Assembly: GCA_903813345.2 (NCBI GenBank)
Contig: CAIIXF020000012.1
Span: forward strand, 24,190,184-24,254,183
Length of the DNA: 64,000 nucleotides
DNA from: Owenia fusiformis
Lineage: Eukaryota; Annelida; Polychaeta; Sabellida; Oweniidae
Direction of reading: 5' to 3'
The position numbers and the translations under genes were made by a program. Of the stretch, positions 13,196 to 23,859 are shown piece by piece. The number at the start of each line of letters is the position of its first letter. Within the stretch, counting starts at the first letter, position 1. The notes below the pieces were generated by a model. The model had not been told where the DNA came from. It worked only from the letters and a program-made list of their open reading frames with translations, and made no database searches.

Positions 13196-13593
13196 TTTGA
13201 ATACGGATATACAATGTGTCACTTACAAATGCTTTTGAGGACTTTTAAATGTATTTCAGTATAAAACATGTACATACAATCAATGACATATACGTTTTAA
13301 CGAAACAAATTAGATTAACGACCAGAAAATACAAACAATGAATAAAAATACTCAAGTTACGAACATAAATGTGCTTTTAACAAATTCAAAAGTTCAATAT
13401 ACGATTACATATTGTAAAATACGAATAATGAAGCAGAAAACATTCCATATTCGGATATGTTGTGTTTTATGTACGGTGAGATTTCATTTTGAACGGCCAA
13501 ATCAATACCCTTATGTCATATAATATTACAATGATTTTATATATGTAATACAAGATAAACAACAGATTTAAAGAATGACAATTACTGAGTTAG

Positions 13594-13690
13594 GAACATA
13601 GTGATAAACCGTGACATCTCATTTCTTCTCAGCCCTGAGATGTTTCAAGTGAAACAGAAAGATGCTATGAGTATAAGAATGAGTTAGGAA
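13594..13690. repeat. Dispersed repeat also at 1180-1530
   Basis: CATCTCATTTCTTCTCAGCC is followed directly by GTGAAACAGAAAGATGCTAT. Near 1190 and 1497 the same blocks occur about 280 bp apart, so one copy carries an internal deletion or insertion relative to the other. Confidence 0.65.
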
Positions 13691-14067
13691 CATAATGGTA
13701 ACTGAAACCTAATTTTCAGCCTAATTCCCAAAATCTAATGGCGATATTGCTTGTACGTAGATTTAAACCTGAATCTCCATGCCCTAGATCGAGGGGTCCG
13801 TGAATCCATGGGCTTTACCACCATGGGCTCTGCCCATGGTGAATCCACCCAAGACATGAACACGCACATAGTGAAATCTCGTTTCCCAGTCCTTTCCAAT
13901 TAAATCTAAAATGGAAATTTAACCTCCTTTTGATTGATTTTCATATTGTAAAATAGGTGGGTTCTTATAGGTACAACATGCGCGGTCAATAAAACCTTAG
14001 CAATCAACGAAAATATGCCAACAAGCAATTGACTTAATATCTAAGACAAACATTTTAAGCTGTACCG

Positions 14068-14247
14068 AACACGAAGCTTTCTAAAGGATTATATCATTCA
14101 GAAGGAAATAGAATCTACGGTTAAAACACGCTTACTCGAATTGGATACCCTGACCACAAATGCTGTATAAAGGCTGAGAAGGATATGGGAAAAGCGACGA
14201 TTTTAGAATCTTCGTCAGTGAGAGGGTGCTGCATGTGTCGATACAGA
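14068..14247 (+). other. Probable 5' non-coding exon of the NXPE-like gene
   Basis: The segment ends at a good donor (GTAAGTACG from 14248), and a pyrimidine-rich acceptor ending TTTTTACAG precedes 14618, eleven bases before the first ATG of the main frame. If spliced this way, an upstream ATG near 14186 opens a short out-of-frame uORF that overlaps the main start. The part 14068-14150 resembles 14671-14755 within the coding exon. The transcription start is not resolved. Confidence 0.45.
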
Positions 14248-14403
14248 GTAAGTACGCAATTACGTATCGGTCAAAAATACTAATAAGGTTCAATTTTCAT
14301 CAAAACACTATTGAAACTAGATATCGATCGTATTGATTTGTTGATGTAGGCTTTTGACATAAATTATTTGCTGATTTTATTCGAAATAGGCTATTAGAAG
14401 TAA

Positions 14404-14465
14404 CTAACCGGTCGACTGGGAAAATTGTATACCCCTATTGTAAACTACTGGTGCAGAAACTGGTA
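14404..14465. repeat. Half-copy of the 16848-16991 foldback
   Basis: ACCGGTCGACTGGGAAAATT and the following GTATACC...TGTAAAC resemble one arm of the foldback at 16848-16991. It lies in the presumed 5' intron of the NXPE-like gene. Confidence 0.5.
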
Positions 14466-14628
14466 TAGACGTGGCGCTATGGGCACACTAATACTTATTT
14501 CATGTCAAGGTGTATTCATAAAAACCAAGCCATTGGGTACAGCGTAAAGAAACATAAAGGGTGTTAGATTCAGTCTTCATGTAGTAGTACGTTTATGTCT
14601 GTATTTTCTTTTTACAGTTTATCCACGC

Positions 14629-15879
14629 ATGGAGGCAGGCACAGTATTGATATCATTCGAACACGTTGTCAACACGAAGCGGTATTTACATATAATGAAT
14701 TATATATCAGAAGGAAATCGCCCAATCGACGGTAAAACCACATACTCAGGTAGCGTTTATGGGAACATGTGGAGTAAACCCAAAACGTGGTTCTCAATCC
14801 ATTTCTTACTGTTTTTCTTTATTGGATTAATCACTGGAGAACTATTTGATATAAACAGCTTACTAGATGACACATATAGACATGTCAAAACAAGGTACAA
14901 AACCCCTAATTGTACGTTCGATTTTTTGACGAAGAAGGCCTTAAAATCTGGCCAGTATTTTTCAAATGGGGCATGGGGCCACACAAAGTGGACACCGACT
15001 GGCTGCGAAGTACCAAGTAGATTCAGCTTACCCGAATGCCTGCAACGGAATAATGTAAACAGTGTTTTAGTTTTGGGTGACTCTACAGCTAAAAAGTATA
15101 CAGATGCAATCCTTGCACAATTACAAGATTACGGCAGTTGTGAAGTGCTAAAGGATGAACCATCTCATGACCAACAAACTGACTATTTCGACGACATCCC
15201 GTACGTGTCTATCAAGAGGGGCGAATGCTCAACATGCACTTCGGCATACTACGAATGCCAAGTTACGGATGGTATTAGGTCAAAGACGACTTATTTAGAG
15301 TATATATCCATGGAGCATTTTATGGATTCGGTAGTGACAACTCAACGAAACAGTGTTCTTAAAAATTGCGATGATACCTTGTATCAGTTCAGAAACTGGG
15401 ATGTTGCTTGTGGTACATCATTGACGACTCAGGAGTTCATATTCAATGAATATCTACCGCTAAAAACATCAACTACATACCCCAAAATAATCATAATAGT
15501 TGGGAATTTCCATGATATGACAAAAAGGAACGTGGCAAGTTTTGAACGTACCCTCGCCTGGTTCATGGATGTCGTGAAACAAGGCACACTTCACCATAGG
15601 AACACAAAAATCATATGGTTCGAACCTACATTTATCCATACTGAAAAAACAATCGAAAGATATCAGAAATACCACCAGCAACATAAAAATTATAACCTTT
15701 ATGAAAATTCGAAAGAAAAATTGATGAGTTATTTTTCCTCGGGGAAGTTCAAAGCTTTTTATGGGTTGATGGACATCAGCAAAAGAGTACCATTTTTGAA
15801 TAAGGATGGAATTCACTACGAACATGACTATTATGATGCTATTGTTAATCTTTTCTTTCAGACGTTATGTCACCATTAG
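14629..15879 (+). CDS. NXPE/PC-esterase-like type II membrane protein
   Basis: Single coding exon of 416 codons. A hydrophobic stretch (WFSIHFLLFFFIGLITG, about residues 53-69) looks like an uncleaved signal anchor. A start at Met47 (14767) would place it right at the N-terminus and may be the true start. The luminal part has paired cysteines, then a GDS nucleophile motif at residues 150-152 (VLGDSTAKKY), and DGIH (Asp393, His396) near the C-terminus, matching the SGNH/PC-esterase fold. The conserved WTPTGC segment and C-terminal catalytic pair are typical of NXPE proteins, which lie in the secretory pathway; family members act as acyl-transfer or hydrolase enzymes on glycans or are uncharacterised. 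Substrate unknown. Most vertebrate NXPEs also have a neurexophilin-like domain, which I do not see here. Confidence 0.8.
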   Translation: MEAGTVLISFEHVVNTKRYLHIMNYISEGNRPIDGKTTYSGSVYGNMWSKPKTWFSIHFLLFFFIGLITGELFDINSLLDDTYRHVKTRYKTPNCTFDFLTKKALKSGQYFSNGAWGHTKWTPTGCEVPSRFSLPECLQRNNVNSVLVLGDSTAKKYTDAILAQLQDYGSCEVLKDEPSHDQQTDYFDDIPYVSIKRGECSTCTSAYYECQVTDGIRSKTTYLEYISMEHFMDSVVTTQRNSVLKNCDDTLYQFRNWDVACGTSLTTQEFIFNEYLPLKTSTTYPKIIIIVGNFHDMTKRNVASFERTLAWFMDVVKQGTLHHRNTKIIWFEPTFIHTEKTIERYQKYHQQHKNYNLYENSKEKLMSYFSSGKFKAFYGLMDISKRVPFLNKDGIHYEHDYYDAIVNLFFQTLCHH

Positions 15880-16192
15880 TTATACAAAGGAAACTAAGGG
15901 GTGTGTCAGAAACGTCAACATTTTTTGTCTCGCTTTCCCACGCCTAAGAATATAAATAGTTCTCATTAATATACACCTAGAGATTTATTTTTGCAATTTC
16001 AAAAACAATTGTATGTCAAATGAATGTTGCATCTCTCCGGAAATGTTTACAGTTATAGCAAAATACCCCAAAATGTGGACGTTTTTGGCCCACCATGTAA
16101 ATTCACAACTAGTCACACTCAAGCATTAATTGGTATGACGTGTAAGAGTCAGCTTCTCAAATGACCTTCAAATGAAATCTTGTCTCAAGACT

Positions 16193-16629
16193 GTGTACCA
16201 CTTTACCCCATCCCCTATGTGTATCACTTTACCCCATCCCCTGTGTGTACCACTTTACCCCATCCCCTATGTGTACCACTTTACCCCATCCCCTGTGTGT
16301 ACCACTTTACCCCATCCCCTATGTGTACCACTTTACCCCATCCCCTATGTGTACCACTTTACCCCATCCCCTATGTGTACCACTTTACCCCATCTCCTAT
16401 GTGTACCACTTTACCCCATCCCCTATGTGTACCACTTTACCCCATCCCCTATGTGTACCACTTTACCCCATCCCCTATGTGTACCACTTTACCCCATCCC
16501 CTATGTGTACCACTTTACCCCATCTCCTATGTGTACCACTTTACCCCATCCCCTATGTGTACCACTTTACCCCATCTCCTATGTGTACCACTTTACCCCA
16601 TCCCTTATGTGTACCACTTTACCCTATGT
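16193..16629. repeat. 26-bp minisatellite, about 17 copies
   Basis: Head-to-tail copies of a 26-bp unit containing ACCACTTTACCCCATCCCCT followed by ATGTGT. Variants are few (CTATG/CTGTG, CCC/CTC), so the array is young. As 26 is not a multiple of three and no frame of the unit has a stop, all three forward frames stay open. The long ORFs here are artefacts. Confidence 0.95.
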
Positions 16630-16847
16630 GCTTCATCGGCCCAACATAACGCAGTTGGGAAGGTGAAGTACACAGAGGGGGTACACAGTCTTAAGGTTAG
16701 ACTATTTCAAATGCTCAAGATATATTAAGTCAGAATATAATAAATTAAGAATTGTTCAAGTATTTGTTCAGGTTTCATTCAGGAAAAAAGCAAAAGCAAG
16801 TTTCTGTCCATTTCAATGTCTGCAGATTGTCATAAAGGTAGTAATAT

Positions 16848-16991
16848 ACAATTGTTGACCTCTCCAGAGGTCAACCGGCAAAATTGTATACCGAGACTAT
16901 AAACCGAGAAACTGCTGTTGACAGAGACCGAAGGTTTACAGTCGAGGTATATGATTTTGACGGTTGACCGAATGGGGAGGTCTACAATTGT
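16848..16991. mobile_element. 144-bp foldback element
   Basis: The ends ACAATTGTTGACCTC and GAGGTCTACAATTGT, and inner blocks AACCGGCAAAATTGTATACC / GGTATATGATTTTGACGGTT, form a near-complete hairpin. A related half-copy lies at about 14404-14465. Confidence 0.75.
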
Positions 16992-17024
16992 TTTGTTAGT
17001 CCGAAGAAACTAATAATACACATA

Positions 17025-18100
17025 CGAGGGGTGATCAATAAGTAATGGACGCTTTTTTACACAGATCCTTTTTATAGACTAATCCCTTTGATTTTCCTAC
17101 CAGTGGTACATCATTCAATTATCTATCATTTCTGAGGATTTGAAGACAAAATATAAAATATATGTTGATATATCTTTATTTCCGTGAAGAAGGTACAGAT
17201 ACCCCGGGACCGACATTTACGTCACATATTCAGTTTTCAGCCAGTTTGGCAAATTTTAGTTAGATTTAAACTTTTCATATGCAACATAGGTTGTGTTGTT
17301 TGAAATACTTTGCTGACTGATCAACACATAAACTGAAAGCATTGTGATGTCAGAGTGTAATATGGAAGGGGTTTGTAGGTCAATTTGAGAAAGCATTGTG
17401 GAAGAAAGGGGTGGTGAGATAAGGGAACACCCTACTCCATATGGACAATGCACCTACCCACAGATCTCAAAATGTTCAATATCCCTGGACCTCAAAATTG
17501 AGCCCTTGGCCAATGCACCATATTGTCCAGATCTGCTCACATGTGACTTATTTATTTCTATACTACTTATTTCTATAGAGAAAGGATGCATGTTTATTGA
17601 TATTGATGAAATAAAACAACCCGTGCAACTGCATCTTGCTACCATGTCAGAGAATGGATACAGCCTTGTCTCACAATCTTGAATTAAGACGATGAGGAAT
17701 TGTGTACATGTAGCACTTGATGGAACCTATGTAGAGGGCCCTGTAGAATGAATTTGCATGAATACCACATAGTGATGAAATATTCAAGATCAACTTTGGC
17801 ATAACAAAATGGGGTAATTCATGACCATAATGGTTTGTTTTGTTCAGCCTGCATTCAACTGCATTGCATGTTAAACAAGCTAAAATAGCTTCAGAATATT
17901 TGACGTAAATGTCGGTCCCGGGGTACCTATACATCCTTCACGGAAATAAAGATATATCAAAAGATATCACATGTTTTGTTTTCAAATCTTCAGAGTTGAT
18001 AGATAATTGAATGATGTATCACTGGTGAGAAAATCGAAGGGATTGGTCTATAAAAAGCATCTGTGTAAAAAAGCGTCCATTACTTATTGATCACCCCTCG
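17025..18100 (+). mobile_element. Dead mariner-like transposon with 200-bp TIRs
   Basis: Starts CGAGGGGTGATCAATAAGTA and ends with its complement, with TA at 17023-17024 and 18101-18102. The terminal inverted repeats are about 200 bp (17025-17224, 17901-18100), unusually long for mariner. The 676-bp centre keeps remnants of a transposase. Confidence 0.9.
17398..17682 (+). pseudogene. Mariner transposase relic
   Basis: One frame reads LLHMDNAPTHRSQN, the mariner motif around the second catalytic Asp. A second frame then reads NAPYCPDLLTCDLF, matching the motif around the third catalytic residue (typically PYSPDLAPxDY/F). A frameshift of one base lies between them, and the N-terminal two thirds are missing, so the gene is not functional. 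Confidence 0.75.
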
Positions 18101-18104
18101 TATA

Positions 18105-20000
18105 GACGACAATCATCAATCGGCATGGCTTCATTTCACAATCTTTTCTCCGAACCACGCCAGCAATGCGTACTCATTAGTAAATTGTTGTTAATTTTAC
18201 GTTTTTATTTGTATTTTTGCTATACTTGTCGTCTTGTAAAGTCAAAATATCACTTTCATCAACGTTTACAAAATGTTCGTCCACCATGTTTTTTCTGTAA
18301 ACATTATGACGTCATGAAACTTATTTTTTCAAAAGTAGCGGTTAACAGTACCTAATAGTGGTCAATAGGACCTAAGTGAAAAAATACCGTTTTCAGATCC
18401 TTTCTATCCATTTTCCTGTCATGATCTGGAAATTATTCAACTACTTTATTTTTGATCTTTCAATTTTTTATTTAGTTTTTAAAATGTCATACGAAAATTA
18501 GTTGTCTTTATGTTTTAATAACAAAATGAATTGGTTTTGCAATACTTCGATTTATTATACGAGAATCTCTTTCAAGCAAGTAATTTTGTTTGAAAAAATA
18601 TTAACATGAATAATCGAAATATTGAAGAAGTAAATCATTTAGTCAAATGATCAATGGCGAAGATGTTCATACAATCATGTGATTCCTTCATTTTTGTTTC
18701 GACCGACCGTATTCGCCATCTATATTCAAAAGCAATTTAAAATCATCTTGATGAAGATGCGTAGTCTCATTCAATCTAAATATGGCGCCTATTCAGAAAG
18801 ATGAGAAGCTTTATGACTTTATAAGGGCACCCTTGGTATACGCAGCTAACGAAAATTGACCGGTACGGGTCAAAAGCTGGACCGGTACGGGTTAACGGTT
18901 TTATTTGAATTTAAAATAGCCATAACTTGCTCAATATTAACTTCCTCGTGTCTAATTTGAAATATATGATGCCTCCCGATGCTTTTAAGTACCCCAATTT
19001 TTTACAGATTTTTAAACGGACCAAAACTCTCTAAATGCGCATTTATGCTCTTTTCTCTCGAGAACGACCGTCTCATTTTCACGATAACTTTTATTTAGTA
19101 CTTCTAGCATATAAGATCTATTTTTCCCCATCAAGGTATGATGTAAATGACATGCTATTTACATCTTGTGAGTTTCAATGACGCGCGTTTGATTTTATAA
19201 AAAATGCCAAACTTTGTGACAAAGAATTTCATCCTGCTTGCAGCGAGAAGACGGACCGGTTCGGGGACTGGCAAGAACGGGTAAGAACTAGTTTGGTGTG
19301 ATAGGGGGGTTACACAGGGATTATTTTGAAATGTAGATGCTCAATCAGTAGTTTATATCATTGCTATGTATTTCAATAATCCTGAAATAATTGTATTTGC
19401 ATTGTATTACAAAAAAGCTTTACATATTTAAACAACATAAAATAAAACATTACCCTTGCATTAATTCAGAATTGATGAACTGAGATGTATATTTATACAT
19501 GAACTTGTGAAAAATTAAACAAATAAGTTCAAATCGAAATATAAATACAAAGTGAGTTATGCATTGATTTATCATGATAACCATGAATAATATAATGCAT
19601 TAAATATGTTTATCTTTTTAAGGAATAAAATAATAGTGTCAATAATGGTTAAAGTAATGATGAAAGGTATGTGAATGTCAAATCATGCATGCAATATAAA
19701 AGTGCACTTTGGCATAAAATATCACTTTGTTCATACTTTTCATTCCTCGATGTGACAGAAAGGAGGGGATAAAGCAAGGAGTAGAGCAAGAAATGTATTT
19801 ACTCATCAAGTATGAAACTATTATTTATATGATATGTTCATTTTCTATAGCAAAATGATGAATAATCGAGGCAAATTGTGAATGATAATTACCAGATTTT
19901 TTACAAGGGATCGCAATAAAGACTCCCATAAAAGCCAGAATGGACTCATGCAGTATGTGTATGGGAAAATCATCACATCTGGATTATAATTAAGCAACAA
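18105..20000. other. Intergenic, mostly AT-rich
   Basis: No gene is seen. It contains GACCGGTACGGGT words near 18860-18890 and a block at 19275-19316 whose reverse complement (TAACCCCCCTATCACACC onward) is the end of the element at 50521. A putative serpin promoter would lie in the last few hundred bases, but no clear TATA element can be assigned. Confidence 0.5.
19275..19316 (-). mobile_element. Terminal sequence of the CTATCACACCAAAC element family
   Basis: The reverse complement matches, over about 42 bp, the left end of the element at 50521-50941 (CCCCCCTATCACACCAAAC...AGTTCTTACCCGTTCTT). The other end is not clearly found, so only one terminus is called. Confidence 0.55.
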
Positions 20001-20004
20001 TAAA

Positions 20005-23000
20005 ATGGGAAAATATTTCAAATGTTTGCAGCATGTTCATGTAATGGCACTACTAGTTTTACTTGCAAATATTGAAAGATCAGTAAGTGAACCTGGAAAA
20101 ACAGTTCAAGCAGCACCTGGCAATAAAACTGAAGAATTTGGACAGAGTATAAACAAATTCTCGATTGAACTGTACAAAACACTCCTAAGCAGTTATCCCG
20201 ACACTAGTTCAGACACTGATAATATTTTCTTCAGTCCGCTCAGTATTGCAGCGGCACTTATCGTAACATCCTTTGGAACAAGTGGTAATTCAACAGCCCA
20301 GATCAGAAAAGTTTTAACGGATGATTTTGTTGGTGACGTACATGCTACCCTCGCACGTCTCCTTGATGACCTCGCAGAAGACAATGAAGACTACAAACTG
20401 ACTATCGCTAATGGCCTCTTCCCAGATGAACAATTTACAATTTTGTTAAGATACATGCGACAAGTGGAAAATTACTATGGGAGAATTCTGAAAGAGGTAG
20501 GCTTCTCAAATAAAACAGAAAATGCTAGGAAATTCATCAACTTGTGGGTGGCCAAGAAAACTAACAACAGAATTACTGATCTTCTTGCCCCAGGAACCAT
20601 ATCTCGTGACACAGTAATGGTTATTGTAAACACAATCTACTTCAATGCACCATGGGCGACACCTTTTAATAAAGAATTAACAAGTAAGTCAACATTTTTT
20701 GGACTAGATGGAGTGAAACTGGTTGACACAATGTACAACAAATCAACGTTCCAATACGGCGCTAGCAATACTCTCCAAAGTGACTTAGTCGAGTTAAATT
20801 ACCAAGGTGAAGAATTCAGTATGTTGATACTTCTTCCATGGCATTACAATGGTCTATCGAAACTGGAATCAAGCCTTACGGTGGATAACCTCAACGCAGC
20901 CATAGAGGCGATGGACGAATGGATTGTACACATTTGGCTCCCAAAGTTCACAATCCGAAGAAAATATTCCCTTATCGACAATCTAAAGAAGCTTGGAATT
21001 AAAGATATATTCACAGGACGGGCTGACTTTAGTGCTATGTGCGGTGACTGTGGTGTGATGGTCAGTGAGGTCGCACATGAGGCTGTAGTGGATGTCAATG
21101 AAGGAGGTAAGTATAGGTATATCGACTATATTCTATTGGACTTTACACCCATTGAAGTATTTTCTTGAATCTCCTGAAATACTCAACGCAGAAGTAGTTT
21201 AGAATCTGACATTCATGTTACATTGACCAAATGCCATTCTGTAGAAATGCCACCTTGAATCTTAAAACATTGGAAATGGTTGTAAACCATTGAATGTCAT
21301 GATACGACATAATCTAACATCTACAATATTAAAATGCATGTACTCTTTTTATTGAGGTACGGAGGCGAGTGGCGCAACATCAGTCATTATAGATAGGAAT
21401 CTACCAGCAATCCGAGTAGACCATCCATTTATATTCCTCATAAGACACAAAGCTACAGGTACAATAATGTTCATGGGACGAGTGACAGACCCAACCACAT
21501 GTGAGTGGCAGTACATGTTCAGTTATATGATGCTTTCAATAAGAGTCCTTGTGAACAATAGTATTTTATAAGATTCTGGATAAAATATTTGATTCTTGTA
21601 TTTTCTTTATGAAATCCAATCGTAGTGGTTGGATGCAATGAGCTAATTTAAGGGCAATCCATTGACTGATGCATGTATATTTCTAAAATAAATTGATACT
21701 ACTACTAATTGCAAAACATAAAAATTGACCCAATTCGGTTACAAGTACGATTAGACCTTGGGATTAGACCTATCTCTCAAACGGCCAACTCGATTCCCCA
21801 TTCTTGAAGTTTTGTTACTGAAAGATGACCATTGTCTTAAAATTGTGTTTTTTGTTTCCAGCTGCAGATACAACATTAACCAATGATTCACCACCCAAAA
21901 CCACTTCACCACCAATCACTACCACTTACAAATCACTATCCACCACTTCCCCTCCCACAACCTGCCTGTCCAAAAAGCCGTGTCGTGTCAAGAAGGGGGT
22001 ACTGAATAAATCTTGCTGTGGGTGTAAAATGAAGTTTATTGACCCACAGACAAATGTAAGTACGTCTTACATTTATCTCCTAGCATCGATACAACTCTAT
22101 CATAACTAAATACTTAAGATTCTAGGACGTTTGTCAACCTCTATAGAGAGGATGTATTCTTAATTTTATCTAATTTCAAAACTATGCAGAAAAATATTTA
22201 TCTTGCAAACCATACAGATGAATTGAGTGAGTATCATTTTATAGAAATTATGAATATCTGTTTTATAAATCAATTTTAATATAAGAGATATATGAAATAT
22301 CCCCGGGGATCAACATTCGTTCAGTGTAAAATAGTACTCTGGGCGGAAGTTCGCTTGGGGTCTTGAAAAAATGACTTTTGCATCCATGGTGCAACTCCAC
22401 AAGAAGTTTCAGATGACTAGCTCAAATAAATGCAGATTTATGAGCGTTGCAAGACGTTTAGTCTATTCCTTTACAGGTACACCTGGAATTTACACAAAAA
22501 TAACACCCACCTTTTGTAACAAAAAAGTTATAATGATTTTATATCAATGACAACTATATCATATTGTGACTGATTGATTGTTTTTTTCCCTGAAAGCACA
22601 AGTAAAAATCTTTAGTATTTACAGAGTTATGTTACAAAAGGTAGGTGGCATTTTTGAGTAGGTGTGCCTGCAAAGGGATGAGCGATATTCTGAGCAAATC
22701 TTGTAACGCTCATAAAATTTGACTCACTCGAGCTACACATTTGAAATTTCTTGAGTTGCTTTTGCATTATGTCTACTTTAAATGTACCAAAGCACAATTC
22801 TAAATTTTACTTGACAAGTGATTCAACGTAAGGTGGGTGGCATTTTTTATGTCACCCTGTATATAGACTTTGTCGACTCTAAAATATAAGGGTCATCACC
22901 CAAAATTCTATAAATATTCTTCGATATCTAATTCATAATTTCATAATTTATATCCCCATAGGATAAGATATATATCCCTGTATTACATACCTAGCGAAAC

Positions 23001-23848
23001 ATTTGTATGGAAGTCACTGGCGGATCTGGGGGGGGACTGGGTGGGCCCAGAAAAAGAAATTGGGCCCAACAAAAATTTTGGGCAAAAAAGTGGGCCTTTT
23101 TGGTCATTACTGGGCCTTGTAAGGCCTTATTTTTTAATTTCAGGCCAAATTTTGAAGAAAATGGGCCTCAAAACTTCAAAACTTGGGCCCACTTTTCGGT
23201 TTTAGGGGCCCAAATATTTTTTCCACGCAAGAGCGGACGTTTTTTTCTCGTACCTGAAATTTAGGCCCCCCTTGTTGGTTCCCAGATCCGCCCCTGGAAG
23301 TCAATGGAGCTGAAGGTCGGCTATATATTCCTGTATAGCCGTCAAACTTTTTACCATGACAATCTAATGACGTCATTTTTCATTTTTTCAAAATTTTACG
23401 TGTGACGTGTGACGTCAGTGATATAACGTAGGCATGGAAATAAACGTAATATGTAATATTTTTTTAAGCAATTTAAAAAAAAATATACATGCCAGTATAC
23501 ACAAAGAATTGTAATTAACTAACTTAATAAATCACAAGCTCGGGCTACATTGATAACAGACCTCAGGCATATATTCAATGATAGGGACATAACTGCTAAA
23601 TAAATAGCCCTTGTGTTTTTGATTACATCATTCATAGTTTATGTCCCTAAGGATAAAATAGATATCTCAAACTTCCGTGTACAAAGGCCTCATGTTTAGC
23701 CATTAATTAAGCATAACCCTTATGTGTTTGTTTACAGAAAACTATGGCCGCCAGAAATCTACTGAAGAAGTACAAAAGGCTGGGAATATGTGACAAAGAA
23801 CCGTGCATCTCTAAACAATGTAGGAAGAAATTCGGCGAGAAACCTTAG
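20005..23848 (+). CDS. Secreted serpin with C-terminal cysteine-rich tail
   Basis: The four exons are 20005-21106, 21357-21500, 21862-22055 and 23738-23848; phases agree and the product is 516 aa. A signal peptide (hydrophobic ALLVLLANI) is followed by a complete serpin core: IFFSPLSIAAAL, VNTIYFNAPWATPF, HEAVVDVNEGG. The reactive loop begins at the exon 1/2 junction: hinge GGTEASGAT (small residues, consistent with an inhibitory serpin), then SVIIDRNLPAIRV and DHPFIFLIRH. The scissile bond is near Arg381-Asn382 (P1 is Asn by strict spacing, Arg if the loop is one residue shorter), so a trypsin-like target is possible. Unusually, exon 3 adds a Thr/Ser/Pro-rich linker (about 418-449), and exons 3-4 add a basic tail with eight cysteines (450, 456, 467, 468, 470, 498, 503, 508). 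NxS/T sites occur in the core. AATAAA lies at 23922-23927. Confidence 0.88.
22380..22771. mobile_element. Nested foldback in serpin intron 3
   Basis: The outer arms (about 22380-22456 and 22699-22771; ATTTATGAGCGTTGCAAG versus CTTGTAACGCTCATAAAAT) enclose an inner inverted repeat around CACCCACCTTTTGTAACA / TGTTACAAAAGGTAGGTG. The whole region can fold on itself. It is likely non-autonomous transposon DNA. Confidence 0.65.
23015..23296. mobile_element. MITE with CACTGGCGGATC ends and 5-bp duplication
   Basis: The ends are CACTGGCGGATCTGG and CCAGATCCGCCCCTG, and GAAGT flanks both sides (23010-23014, 23297-23301). The centre is full of GGGCCC-type words and homopolymer G/C runs. It is related to 9919-10042 and lies in the serpin's third intron. 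Confidence 0.7.
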
Positions 23849-23859
23849 AAATTTACTTT

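Noticed and set aside
16172-16728. Three overlapping long ORFs read as a repeat protein gene
   Set aside because: All come from the 26-bp minisatellite, which has no stop in any forward frame; no signal peptide, splice or family support.
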